Source of the DNA: Chrysogorgia sp. JL179-B06
Taxonomy: Eukaryota > Cnidaria > Anthozoa > Scleralcyonacea > Chrysogorgiidae
Direction of reading: 5' to 3'
NCBI GenBank assembly: GCA_035772405.1
Contig: JAYKKM010000125.1
Location: 62,001-126,000, forward strand
DNA: 64,000 nucleotides
Shown here: positions 14,263-28,254 of the stretch, piece by piece
Numbering within the stretch: the first letter of the stretch is position 1
Layout of the letters: each line of letters begins with the position of its first letter
Notes under the pieces: generated by a model
Databases searched by the model: none
What the model saw: only the letters and a program-made list of their open reading frames with translations
What the model was told of the DNA's origin: nothing
Position numbers and translations under genes: made by a program

Positions 14263-17200
14263 AATACAAGGCATTGACTAGCAAATACAAGGCATTGAAT
14301 AGCAAATACAAGGCAATGAATAGCAAATACAAGGCATTGACGAGCACATACAAGGCATTGACGAGCAAATACAAGGCATTGACGAGCAAATACAAGGCAT
14401 TGAGCAAATACAAGGCATTGACGAGCAAATACAAGACATTGACAAATACAACGCATTGACTAGCAAATACAAGGCATCAACGAGCAAATACAAGGCATTG
14501 ACTAGCAAATACAAGGAATCAACGAGCAAATACACTGCATTGACTAGCAAATACAAGGCATTGACGAGCAAATACAAGGCAATGACGAGCAAATACAAGG
14601 CATCAACGTGCAAATACAAGGCATCAACGAGCAAATACAATGCATTGACGAGCAAATACAAGGCATTGACGAGCAAATACAAGGCATTGATGAGCAAATA
14701 CAAGGCATTGACAAGCAAATACAAGGCATTGACTAGCAAATACAAGGCATTGACGAGCAAATACAAGGCACTCACGAGCAAATACAAGGCATCAACGAGC
14801 AAATACAAGGCATCAACTAGCAAATACAAGGCATCAACGAGCAAATACAAGGAATCGACGAGCAAATACAAGGCATTGACAAGCAAATACAAGGCATTGA
14901 CAAGCAAATACAAGGCATTGACTAGCAAATACAAGGCACCAACGAGCAAATACAAGGCATGAACGAGCAAATACAAGGCATCAACGAGCAAATACAAGGA
15001 ATTGACTAGCAAATACAAGGCATTGACTAGCAAATACAAGGGATTGACCAGCAAATACAAGGCATCAACGAGCAAATACAAGGCAATGAATAGCAAATAC
15101 AAGGCAATGAATAGCAAATACAAGGCATTGACGAGCAAATACAAGGCATTGAAGAGCAATAAAACGCATCGACGAACATATACAAGGCATTGACGAGCAA
15201 ATACAAGGCATCAACGGGCAAATACAAGGCATCAAAAAGCAAATACAAGGCATTGACGAACAAATACAAGGTATTGACAAGCAAATACAAGGCATTGACT
15301 AGCAAATACAAGGCATCCACGAGCAAATAAAAGGCATTGACTAACAAATACAAGACATCTACGAGCAAATACAAGGCATCGACGAGCAAATACAAGGCAT
15401 TGACGAGAAATACAAGGCATCGACGAGCAAATACAAGGCATCGACGAGCAAATACAAGGCATCAACGAGCAAATACAAGGCATTGACGAGCAAATACAAG
15501 GCATTGACGAGCAAATACAAGGCAATGACGAGCAAATACAAGGCATTGACGAGTAAATACAAGGCATTGACTAGCAAATACAAGGCATTGAATAGCAAAT
15601 ACAAGGCAATGAATAGCAAATACAAGGCATTGACGAGCACATACAAGGCATTGACGAGCAAATACAAGGCAATTGACGAGCAAATACAAGGCAATGACGA
15701 GCAAATACAAGGCATTGACGAGCAAATACAAGACATTGACAAGCAAATACAAGGCATTGACTAGCAAATACAAGGCATCAACGAGCAAATACAAGGCATT
15801 GACTAGCAAATACAAGGAATCAACGAGCAAATACACTGCATTGACTAGCAAATACAAGGCATTGACGAGCAAATACAAGGCAATGACGAGCAAATACAAG
15901 GCATTGACGAGCAAATACAAGGCATTGACGAGTAAATACAAGGCATTGACTAGCAAATACAAGGCATTGAATAGCAAATACAAGGCAATGAATAGCAAAT
16001 ACAAGGCATTGACGAGCACATACAAGGCATTGACGAGCAAATACAAGGCATTGACGAGCAAATACAAGGCATTGACGAGCAAATACAAGACATTGACAAG
16101 CAAATACAAGGCATTGACTAGCAAATACAAGGCATCAACGAGCAAATACAAGGCATTGACTAGCAAATACAAGGAATCAACGAGCAAATACACTGCATTG
16201 ACTAGCAAATACAAGGCATTGACGAGCAAATACAAGGCAATGACGAGCAAATACAAGGCATCAACGTGCAAATACAAGGCATCAACGAGGAAATACAAGG
16301 CATTGACGAGCAAATACAAGGCATTGACGAGAAAATACAAGGCATTGATGAGCAAATACAAGGCATTGACTAGCAAATACAAGGCATTGTTGACCAAATA
16401 CAAGGCACTGACGAGCAAATACAAGGCATCAACGAGCAAATACAAGGCATCAACTAGCAAATACAAGGCATCAACGAGCAAATACAAGGAATCGACGAGC
16501 AAATACAAGGCATTGACAAGCAAATACAAGGCATTGACAAGCAAATACAAGGCATTGACTAGCAAATACAAGGCACCAACGAGCAAATACAAGGCATCAA
16601 CGAGCAAATACAAGGCATCAACGAGCAAATACAAGGCATCAACGAGCAAATACAAGGAATTGACTAGCAAATACAAGGCATTGACTAGCAAATACAAGGG
16701 ATTGACCAGCAAATACAAGGCATCAACGAGCAAATACAAGGCAATGAATAGCAAATACAAGGCAATGAATAGCAAATACAAGGCATTGACGAGCAAATAC
16801 AAGGCATTGACGAGCAATAAAAGGCATCGACGAACATATACAAGGCATTGACGAGCAAATACAAGGCATCAACGGGCAAATACAAGGCATCAAAAAGCAA
16901 ATACAAGGCATTGACGAACAAATACAAGGTATTGACAAGCAAATACAAGGCATTGACTAGCAAATACAAGGCATCAACGAGCAAATAAAAGGCATTGACT
17001 AACAAATACAAGACATCTACGAGCAAATACAAGGCATCGACGAGCAAATACAAGGCATTGACGAGAAAATACAAGGCATGAACGAGCAAATACAAGGCAT
17101 TGAATAGCAAATACAAGGCATTGACGAGCAAATACAAGGCATTGAATAGCAAATACAAGGCATTGAATAGCAAATACAAGGCTTTGAATAGCAAATACAA

Positions 17201-18793
17201 GGCTTTGAATAGCAAATACAAGGCATCAACGAGCAAATACAAGGCATCGACGAGCAAATACAAGGCATCTTCGAGGAAATACAAGGTATTGAAATACAAG
17301 GTATTGACGAGCAAATACAAGGCATTGACGAGCAAATACAAGGCATTGACGAACAAATACAAGGCATCAACGAGCAAATACAAGGCATCAACGAGCAAAT
17401 ACAAGGCATCGACGAGCAAATACAAGGCATTGACGAGCAAATACAAGGCATTGACTAGCAAATAACAAGGCATCGACGAGCAAATACAAGGCATCAACAA
17501 GCAAATACAAGGCATTGACGAGCAAATACAAGGCATTGACGAGCAAATACAAGGCATTGACGAGCAAATACAAGGCATTGACGAGCAAATACAAGGCATC
17601 AACGAGCAAATACAAGGCATTGACGAGCAAATACAAGGCATTGACTAGCAAATACAAGGCATTGACGAGCAAATACAAGGCATTGACAAGCAAATACAAG
17701 GCATTGCGAGCAAATACAAGGCATTGACGAGCAAATACAAGCATTGACTAGCAAATACAAGGCATTGACGAGCAAATACAAGGCATTGAAAAGCAAATAC
17801 AAGGCATTGACGAGCAAATACAAGGCATTGACGAGCAAATACAAGGCATTGACAAGCAAATACAAGGCATTGACGAGCAAATACAAGGCATTGACGAGCA
17901 AATACAAGGCATTGACGAGCAAATACAAGGCATTGACGAGCAAATACAAGGCATTGACAAGCAAATACAAGGCATTGACGAGCAAATACAAGGCATCAAC
18001 GAGCAAATACAAGGCATTGACGAGCAAATACAAGGCATTGACGAGCAAATACAAGGCATTGACGAGCAAATACAAGGCATTGACGAGCAAATACAAGGCA
18101 TTGACAAGCAAATACAAGGCATTGACGAGCAAATACAAGGAATTGACGAGCAAATACAAGGCATTGACGAGCAAATACAAGGCATTGACGAGCAAATACA
18201 AGGCATTGACGAGCAAATACAAGGCAATGAATAGCAAATACAAGGCAATGAATAGCAAATACAAGGCATTGACGAGCAAATACAAGGCATTGACGAGCAA
18301 ATAAAAGGCATCGACGAACATATACAAGGCATTGACGAGCAAATACAAGGCATCAACGAGCAAATACAAGGCATCAACAAGCAAATACAATGCATTGACG
18401 AGTAAATACAAGGCATTGACAAGCAAATAGAAGGCACTGACTAGCAAATACAAGGCATCAACGAGCAAATAAAAGCCATTGACTAGCAAATACAAGACAT
18501 CGACGAGCAAATACAAGGCATCGACGAGCAAATACAAGGCATTGACGTGCAAATACAAGGCATTGACTAGCAAATACAAGGCATTGACGAGCAAACACAA
18601 GGCTCTGACGAGCAAATACAAGGCATCAACGAGCAAATAAAAGGCATCAACGAGCAAATACAAGGCATCAACGAGCAAATACAAGGCATCGACAAGCAAA
18701 TACAAGGCATTGACGAGCAAATACAAGGCATTGACGAGCAAATACAATGCATTGACGAGCAAATACAAGGCATGAACAAGCAAATACAAGTCA
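14263..18793 (+). repeat. Rearranged relatives of HOR C and D, with a homogeneous run
   Basis: The region 14450-17000 is a shortened, rearranged version of the 4.66-kb unit that follows. It contains register-changing partial units: TTGAGCAAATAC (-3) near 14401, TTGACAAATAC (-4) near 14440, GAGCAATAAAACG (-1) near 15158, GACGAGAAATAC (-1) near 15405 and GGCAATTGACG (+1) near 15670. From about 17744 to 18220 the units are close to consensus. From 18220 the order of HOR C resumes. No gene is present. Confidence 0.8.
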
Positions 18794-21700
18794 TTGACTA
18801 GCAAATACAAGGCATCAACGAGCAAATACACTGCATTGACTAGCAAATATCAGGCATTGACGAGCAAATACAAGGCATTGACGAGCAAATACAAGGCAAT
18901 GACGAGCAAATACAAGGCATCAACGAGCAAATACAAGGCATCAACGAGCAAATACAAGGGATTGACGCGCAAATACAAGGCACCAACGAGCAAATACAAG
19001 GCATTGACGAGCAAATACAAGGCATTGACGAGCAAATACAAGTCATTGACTAGCAAATACAAGGCATCAACGAGCAAATACACTGCATTGACTAGCAAAT
19101 ATCAGGCATTGACGAGCAAATACAAGGCATTGACGAGCAAATACAAGGCAATGACGAGCAAATACAAGGCATCAACGAGCAAATACAAGGCATCAACGAG
19201 CAAATACAAGGGATTGACGCGCAAATACAAGGCACCAACGAGCAAATACAAGGCATTGACGAGCAAATACAAGGCATTGACGAGCGAATACAAGGCATTG
19301 ATGAGCAAATACAAGGCATTGACAAGCAAATACAAGGCATTGACTAGCAAATACAAGGCATTGACGAGCAAATACAAGGCACTGACGAGCAAATACAAGG
19401 CATCAACGAGCAAATACAAGGCATCAACTAGCAAATACAAGGCATCAACGAGCAAATACAAGGAATCGACGAGCAAATACAAGGCATTGACAAGCAAATA
19501 CAAGGCATTGACAAGCAAATACAAGGCATTGACTAGCAAATACAAGGCACCAACGAGCAAATACAAGGCATGAACGAGCAAATACAAGGCATCAACGAGC
19601 AAATACAAGGCACTGACGAGCAAATACAAGGCATCAACGAGCAAATAAAAGGCATCAACGAGCAAATAAAAGGCATCAACGAGCAAATACAAGGCATCGA
19701 CGAGCAAATACATGGCATCGAAGAGCAAATACATGGCATCGACGAGCAAATACATGGCATTGACGAGCAAATACAAGGCATCAACGAGCAAATACAAGGC
19801 ATTGACGAGCAAATACAAGGCATTGACGAGCAAATACAAGGCATTGACGAGCAAATACAAGGCATTGACGAGTAAATACAAGGCATTGACTAGCAAATAC
19901 AAGGCATTGAATAGCAAATACAAGGCAATGAATAGCAAATACAAGGCATTGACGAGCACATACAAGGCATTGACGAGCAAATACAAGGCATTATTGACGA
20001 GCAAATACAAGGCATTGACGAGCAAATACAAGACATTGACAATCAAATACAACGCATTGACTAGCAAATACAAGGCATCAACGAGCAAATACAAGGCATT
20101 GACTAGCAAATACAAGGAATCAACGAGCAAATACACTGCATTGACTAGCAAATACAAGGCATTGACGAGCAAATACAAGGCAATGACGAGCAAATACAAG
20201 GCATCAACGTGCAAATACAAGGCATCAACGAGCAAATACAATGCATTGACGAGCAAATACAAGGCATTGACGAGCAAATACAAGGCATTGATGAGCAAAT
20301 ACAAGGCATTGACAAGCAAATACAAGGCATTGACTAGCAAATACAAGGCATTGACGAGCAAATACAAGGCACTCACGAGCAAATACAAGGCATCAACGAG
20401 CAAATACAAGGCATCAACTAGCAAATACAAGGCATCAACGAGCAAATACAAGGAATCGACGAGCAAATACAAGGCATTGACAAGCAAATACAAGGCATTG
20501 ACAAGCAAATACAAGGCATTGACTAGCAAATACAAGGCACCAACGAGCAAATACAAGGCATCAACGAGCAAATACAAGGCATGAACGAGCAAATACAAGG
20601 CATCAACGAGCAAATACAAGGAATTGACTAGCAAATACAAGGCATTGACTAGCAAATACAAGGGATTGACCAGCAAATACAAGGCATCAACGAGCAAATA
20701 CAAGGCAATGAATAGCAAATACAAGGCAATGAATAGCAAATACAAGGCATTGACGAGCAAATACAAGGCATTGACGAGCAATAAAACGCATCGACGAACA
20801 TATACAAGGCATTGACGAGCAAATACAAGGCATCAACGGGCAAATACAAGGCATCAAAAAGCAAATACAAGGCATTGACGAACAAATACAAGGTATTGAC
20901 AAGCAAATACAAGGCATTGACTAGCAAATACAAGGCATCAACGAGCAAATAAAAGGCATTGACTAACAAATACAAGACATCTACGAGCAAATACAAGGCA
21001 TCGACGAGCAAATACAAGGCATTGACGAGAAATACAAGGCATCGACGAGCAAATACAAGGCATCGACGAGCAAATACAAGGCATCGACGAGCAAATACAA
21101 GGCATTGACGAGCAAATACAAGGCATTGACGAGCAAATACAAGGCATTGACGAGCAAATACAAGGCATTGACGAGTAAATACAAGGCATTGACTAGCAAA
21201 TACAAGGCATTGAATAGCAAATACAAGGCAATGAATAGCAAATACAAGGCATTGACGAGCACATACAAGGCATTGACGAGCAAATACAAGGCATTGACGA
21301 GCAAATACAAGGCAATGACGAGCAAATACAAGGCATTGACGAGCAAATACAAGACATTGACAAGCAAATACAAGGCATTGACTAGCAAATACAAGGCATC
21401 AACGAGCAAATACAAGGCATTGACTAGCAAATACAAGGAATCAACGAGCAAATACACTGCATTGACTAGCAAATACAAGGCATTGACGAGCAAATACAAG
21501 GCAATGACGAGCAAATACAAGGCATTGACGAGCAAATACAAGGCATTGACGAGTAAATACAAGGCATTGACTAGCAAATACAAGGCATTGAATAGCAAAT
21601 ACAAGGCAATGAATAGCAAATACAAGGCATTGACGAGCACATACAAGGCATTGACGAGCAAATACAAGGCATTGACGAGCAAATACAAGGCATTGACGAG

Positions 21701-23457
21701 CAAATACAAGACATTGACAAGCAAATACAAGGCATTGACTAGCAAATACAAGGCATCAACGAGCAAATACAAGGCATTGACTAGCAAATACAAGGAATCA
21801 ACGAGCAAATACACTGCATTGACTAGCAAATACAAGGCATTGACGAGCAAATACAAGGCAATGACGAGCAAATACAAGGCATCAACGTGCAAATACAAGG
21901 CATCAACGAGGAAATACAAGGCATTGACGAGCAAATACAAGGCATTGACGAGAAAATACAAGGCATTGATGAGCAAATACAAGGCATTGACAAGCAAATA
22001 CAAGGCATTGACTAGCAAATACAAGGCATTGTTGACCAAATACAAGGCACTGACGAGCAAATACAAGGCATCAACGAGCAAATACAAGGCATCAACTAGC
22101 AAATACAAGGCATCAACGAGCAAATACAAGGAATCGACGAGCAAATACAAGGCATTGACAAGCAAATACAAGGCATTGACAAGCAAATACAAGGCATTGA
22201 CTAGCAAATACAAGGCACCAACGAGCAAATACAAGGCATCAACGAGCAAATACAAGGCATCAACGAGCAAATACAAGGCATCAACGAGCAAATACAAGGA
22301 ATTGACTAGCAAATACAAGGTATTGACTAGCAAATACAAGGGATTGACCAGCAAATACAAGGCATCAACGAGCAAATACAAGGCAATGAATAGCAAATAC
22401 AAGGCAATGAATAGCAAATACAAGGCATTGACGAGCAAATACAAGGCATTGACAAGCAAATACAAGGCATTGACGAGCAAATACAAGGCATTGCATAGCA
22501 AATACAAGGCATTGAATAGCAAATACAAGACATTGACGAGCAAATACAAGGCATTGAATAGCAAATACAAGGCATTGAATAGCAAATACAAGGCATTGAC
22601 GAGAAAATACAAGGCATTGACAAGCAAATACAAGGCATTGACGAGCAAATACAATGCATTGACGAGCAAATACAAGGCATTGACGAGAAAATACAAGGCA
22701 TTGACGAGCAAATACAAGGCATTGACTAGCAAATACAATGCATCGACGAGCAAATACAAGGCATCAACAAGCAAATACAAGGCATTGACGAGCAAATACA
22801 AGGAATTGACGAGCAAATACAAGGCATTGACGAGCAAATACAAGGCATTGACGAGCAAATACAAGGCATTGACGAGCAAATACAAGGCAATGAATAGCAA
22901 ATACAAGGCAATGAATAGCAAATACAAGGCATTGACGAGCAAATACAAGGCATTGACGAGCAAATAAAAGGCATCGACGAACATATACAAGGCATTGACG
23001 AGCAAATACAAGGCATCAACGAGCAAATACAAGGCATCAACAAGCAAATACAATGCATTGACGAGTAAATACAAGGCATTGACAAGCAAATAGAAGGCAC
23101 TGACTAGCAAATACAAGGCATCAACGAGCAAATAAAAGCCATTGACTAGCAAATACAAGACATCGACGAGCAAATACAAGGCATCGACGAGCAAATACAA
23201 GGCATTGACGTGCAAATACAAGGCATTGACTAGCAAATACAAGGCATTGACGAGCAAAACACAAGGCTCTGACGAGCAAATACAAGGCATCAACGAGCAA
23301 ATAAAAGGCATCAACGAGCAAATACAAGGCATCAACGAGCAAATACAAGGCATCGACAAGCAAATACAAGGCATTGACGAGCAAATACAAGGCATTGACG
23401 AGCAAATACAATGCATTGACGAGCAAATACAAGGCATGAACAAGCAAATACAAGTCA
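18794..23457 (+). repeat. HOR D copy 1 (4,664 bp)
   Basis: This copy starts at a TTGACTAG unit after AAGTCATTG and recurs from 23458. A 252-bp (12-unit) internal duplication lies at about 18794-19045 and 19046-19297, repeating the AAATACACTGC and AAATATCAGGC units. A 3-bp insertion near 19992 (GGCATTATTGACG) is unique to this copy. The last kilobase (about 22440-23457) matches 10990-12005, so this HOR was built by joining modules C and D. Confidence 0.86.
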
Positions 23458-26400
23458 TTGACTAGCAAATACAAGGCATCAACGAGCAAATACACTGCAT
23501 TGACTAGCAAATATCAGGCATTGACGAGCAAATACAAGGCATTGACGAGCAAATACAAGGCAATGACGAGCAAATACAAGGCATCAACGAGCAAATACAA
23601 GGCATCAACGAGCAAATACAAGGGATTGACGCGCAAATACAAGGCACCAACGAGCAAATACAAGGCATTGACGAGCAAATACAAGGCATTGACGAGCAAA
23701 TACAAGTCATTGACTAGCAAATACAAGGCATCAACGAGCAAATACACTGCATTGACTAGCAAATATCAGGCATTGACGAGCAAATACAAGGCATTGACGA
23801 GCAAATACAAGGCAATGACGAGCAAATACAAGGCATCAACGAGCAAATACAAGGCATCAACGAGCAAATACAAGGGATTGACGCGCAAATACAAGGCACC
23901 AACGAGCAAATACAAGGCATTGACGAGCAAATACAAGGCATTGACGAGCGAATACAAGGCATTGATGAGCAAATACAAGGCATTGACAAGCAAATACAAG
24001 GCATTGACTAGCAAATACAAGGCATTGACGAGCAAATACAAGGCACTGACGAGCAAATACAAGGCATCAACGAGCAAATACAAGGCATCAACTAGCAAAT
24101 ACAAGGCATCAACGAGCAAATACAAGGAATCGACGAGCAAATACAAGGCATTGACAAGCAAATACAAGGCATTGACAAGCAAATACAAGGCATTGACTAG
24201 CAAATACAAGGCACCAACGAGCAAATACAAGGCATGAACGAGCAAATACAAGGCATCAACGAGCAAATACAAGGCACTGACGAGCAAATACAAGGCATCA
24301 ACGAGCAAATAAAAGGCATCAACGAGCAAATAAAAGGCATCAACGAGCAAATACAAGGCATCGACGAGCAAATACATGGCATCGAAGAGCAAATACATGG
24401 CATCGACGAGCAAATACAAGGCATTGACGAGCAAATACAAGGCATCAACGAGCAAATACAAGGCATTGACGAGCAAATACAAGGCATTGACGAGCAAATA
24501 CAAGGCATTGACGAGCAAATACAAGGCATTGACGAGTAAATACAAGGCATTGACTAGCAAATACAAGGCATTGAATAGCAAATACAAGGCAATGAATAGC
24601 AAATACAAGGCATTGACGAGCACATACAAGGCATTGACGAGCAAATACAAGGCATTGACGAGCAAATACAAGGCATTGACGAGCAAATACAAGACATTGA
24701 CAATCAAATACAACGCATTGACTAGCAAATACAAGGCATCAACGAGCAAATACAAGGCATTGACTAGCAAATACAAGGAATCAACGAGCAAATACACTGC
24801 ATTGACTAGCAAATACAAGGCATTGACGAGCAAATACAAGGCAATGACGAGCAAATACAAGGCATCAACGTGCAAATACAAGGCATCAACGAGCAAATAC
24901 AATGCATTGACGAGCAAATACAAGGCATTGACGAGCAAATACAAGGCATTGATGAGCAAATACAAGGCATTGACAAGCAAATACAAGGCATTGACTAGCA
25001 AATACAAGGCATTGACGAGCAAATACAAGGCACTCACGAGCAAATACAAGGCATCAACGAGCAAATACAAGGCATCAACTAGCAAATACAAGGCATCAAC
25101 GAGCAAATACAAGGAATCGACGAGCAAATACAAGGCATTGACAAGCAAATACAAGGCATTGACAAGCAAATACAAGGCATTGACTAGCAAATACAAGGCA
25201 CCAACGAGCAAATACAAGGCATCAACGAGCAAATACAAGGCATGAACGAGCAAATACAAGGCATCAACGAGCAAATACAAGGAATTGACTAGCAAATACA
25301 AGGCATTGACTAGCAAATACAAGGGATTGACCAGCAAATACAAGGCATCAACGAGCAAATACAAGGCAATGAATAGCAAATACAAGGCAATGAATAGCAA
25401 ATACAAGGCATTGACGAGCAAATACAAGGCATTGACGAGCAATAAAACGCATCGACGAACATATACAAGGCATTGACGAGCAAATACAAGGCATCAACGG
25501 GCAAATACAAGGCATCAAAAAGCAAATACAAGGCATTGACGAACAAATACAAGGTATTGACAAGCAAATACAAGGCATTGACTAGCAAATACAAGGCATC
25601 AACGAGCAAATAAAAGGCATTGACTAACAAATACAAGACATCTACGAGCAAATACAAGGCATCGACGAGCAAATACAAGGCATTGACGAGAAATACAAGG
25701 CATCGACGAGCAAATACAAGGCATCGACGAGCAAATACAAGGCATCAACGAGCAAATACAAGGCATTGACGAGCAAATACAAGGCATTGACGAGCAAATA
25801 CAAGGCATTGACGAGCAAATACAAGGCATTGACGAGTAAATACAAGGCATTGACTAGCAAATACAAGGCATTGAATAGCAAATACAAGGCAATGAATAGC
25901 AAATACAAGGCATTGACGAGCACATACAAGGCATTGACGAGCAAATACAAGGCATTGACGAGCAAATACAAGGCAATGACGAGCAAATACAAGGCATTGA
26001 CGAGCAAATACAAGACATTGACAAGCAAATACAAGGCATTGACTAGCAAATACAAGGCATCAACGAGCAAATACAAGGCATTGACTAGCAAATACAAGGA
26101 ATCAACGAGCAAATACACTGCATTGACTAGCAAATACAAGGCATTGACGAGCAAATACAAGGCAATGACGAGCAAATACAAGGCATTGACGAGCAAATAC
26201 AAGGCATTGACGAGTAAATACAAGGCATTGACTAGCAAATACAAGGCATTGAATAGCAAATACAAGGCAATGAATAGCAAATACAAGGCATTGACGAGCA
26301 CATACAAGGCATTGACGAGCAAATACAAGGCATTGACGAGCAAATACAAGGCATTGACGAGCAAATACAAGACATTGACAAGCAAATACAAGGCATTGAC

Positions 26401-27110
26401 TAGCAAATACAAGGCATCAACGAGCAAATACAAGGCATTGACTAGCAAATACAAGGAATCAACGAGCAAATACACTGCATTGACTAGCAAATACAAGGCA
26501 TTGACGAGCAAATACAAGGCAATGACGAGCAAATACAAGGCATCAACGTGCAAATACAAGGCATCAACGAGGAAATACAAGGCATTGACGAGCAAATACA
26601 AGGCATTGACGAGAAAATACAAGGCATTGATGAGCAAATACAAGGCATTGACAAGCAAATACAAGGCATTGGCTAGCAAATACAAGGCATTGTTGACCAA
26701 ATACAAGGCACTGACGAGCAAATACAAGGCATCAACGAGCAAATACAAGGCATCAACTAGCAAATACAAGGCATCAACGAGCAAATACAAGGAATCGACG
26801 AGCAAATACAAGGCATTGACAAGCAAATACAAGGCATTGACAAGCAAATACAAGGCATTGACTAGCAAATACAAGGCACCAACGAGCAAATACAAGGCAT
26901 CAACGAGCAAATACAAGGCATCAACGAGCAAATACAAGGCATCAACGAGCAAATACAAGGAATTGACTAGCAAATACAAGGTATTGACTAGCAAATACAA
27001 GGGATTGACCAGCAAATACAAGGCATCAACGAGCAAATACAAGGCAATGAATAGCAAATACAAGGCAATGAATAGCAAATACAAGGCATTGACGAGCAAA
27101 TACAAGGCAT
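23458..27110 (+). repeat. HOR D copy 2 (partial, about 3.65 kb)
   Basis: This copy matches 18794 to about 22447, including the 252-bp internal duplication (shift 4,664, then 4,661 bp after the 3-bp difference). It diverges where copy 1 passes into the HOR-C-like module, while this copy continues with the 20-bp GAGCAATAAAAGG marker unit near 27118. Confidence 0.86.
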
Positions 27111-28254
27111 TGACGAGCAATAAAAGGCATCGACGAACATATACAAGGCATTGACGAGCAAATACAAGGCATCAACGGGCAAATACAAGGCATCAAAAAG
27201 CAAATACAAGGCATTGACGAACAAATACAAGGTATTGACAAGCAAATACAAGGCATTGACTAGCAAATACAAGGCATCAACGAGCAAATAAAAGGCATTG
27301 ACTAACAAATACAAGACATCTACGAGCAAATACAAGGCATCGACGAGCAAATACAAGGCATTGACGAGAAAATACAAGGCATCGACGAGCAAATACAAGG
27401 CATCGACGAGCAAATACAAGGCATCAACGAGCAAATACAAGGCATTGACGAGCAAATACAAGGCATTGACGAGCAAATACAAGGCATTGACGAGCAAATA
27501 CAAGGCATTGACGAGTAAATACAAGGCATTGACTAGCAAATACAAGGCATTGAATAGCAAATACAAGGCAATGAATAGCAAATACAAGGCATTGACGAGC
27601 ACATACAAGGCGTTGACGAGCAAATACAAGGCATTGACGAGCAAATACAAGGCAATGACGAGCAAATACAAGACATTGACAAGCAAATACAAGGCATTGA
27701 CTAGCAAATACAAGGCATCAACGAGCAAATACACTGCATTGACTAGCAAATACAAGGCATTCACGAGCAAATACAAGGCATCTACGAGCAAATACAAGGC
27801 ATCAACGAGCAAATACAAGGCATCAACGAGCAAATACAAGGCATTGACGCGCAAATACAAGGCATCAACGAGCAAATACAAGGCATTGACGAGCAAATAC
27901 AAGGCATTGACGAGCAAATACAAGGCATTGATGAGCAAATACAAGGCATTGACAAGCAAATACAAGGCATTGACTAGCAAATACAAGGCATTGACGAGCA
28001 AATACAAGGCACTGACGAGCAAATACAAGGCATCAACGAGCAAGCATCAACTAGCAAATACAAGGCATCAACGAGCAAATACAAGGAATCGACGAGCAAA
28101 TACAAGGCATTGACAAGCAAATACAAGGCATTGAAAAGCAAATACAAGGCATTGACTAGCAAATACAAGGCACCAACGAGCAAATACAAGGCATCAACGA
28201 GCAAATACAAGGCATCAACGAGCAAATACAAGGCATCAACGAGAATACAAGGCA
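27111..28254 (+). repeat. Junction between HOR D and HOR E
   Basis: Repeat units only. The order already resembles the 1.31-kb module used inside HOR E: 27298-28044 aligns with 31773-32550, but lacks a two-unit stretch containing GATTAGC and GGAATCAACG. Two short units occur here, CAAGCATCAACTAG (14 bp) near 28041 and ACGAGAATAC (2 bp missing) near 28240. Confidence 0.8.

Noticed and set aside
20981..23458. 825-codon open frame on the - strand (LVNALYL heptads), and similar - strand frames such as 58489-60741
   Set aside because: The repeat unit has no stop in this phase, so length is automatic. The frames end at indels or at CAATTAC, GAGCTAATAC and ATACTAGG units, start at arbitrary points and have no non-repeat domain. 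A long hydrophobic heptad with no other sequence is not a credible protein.
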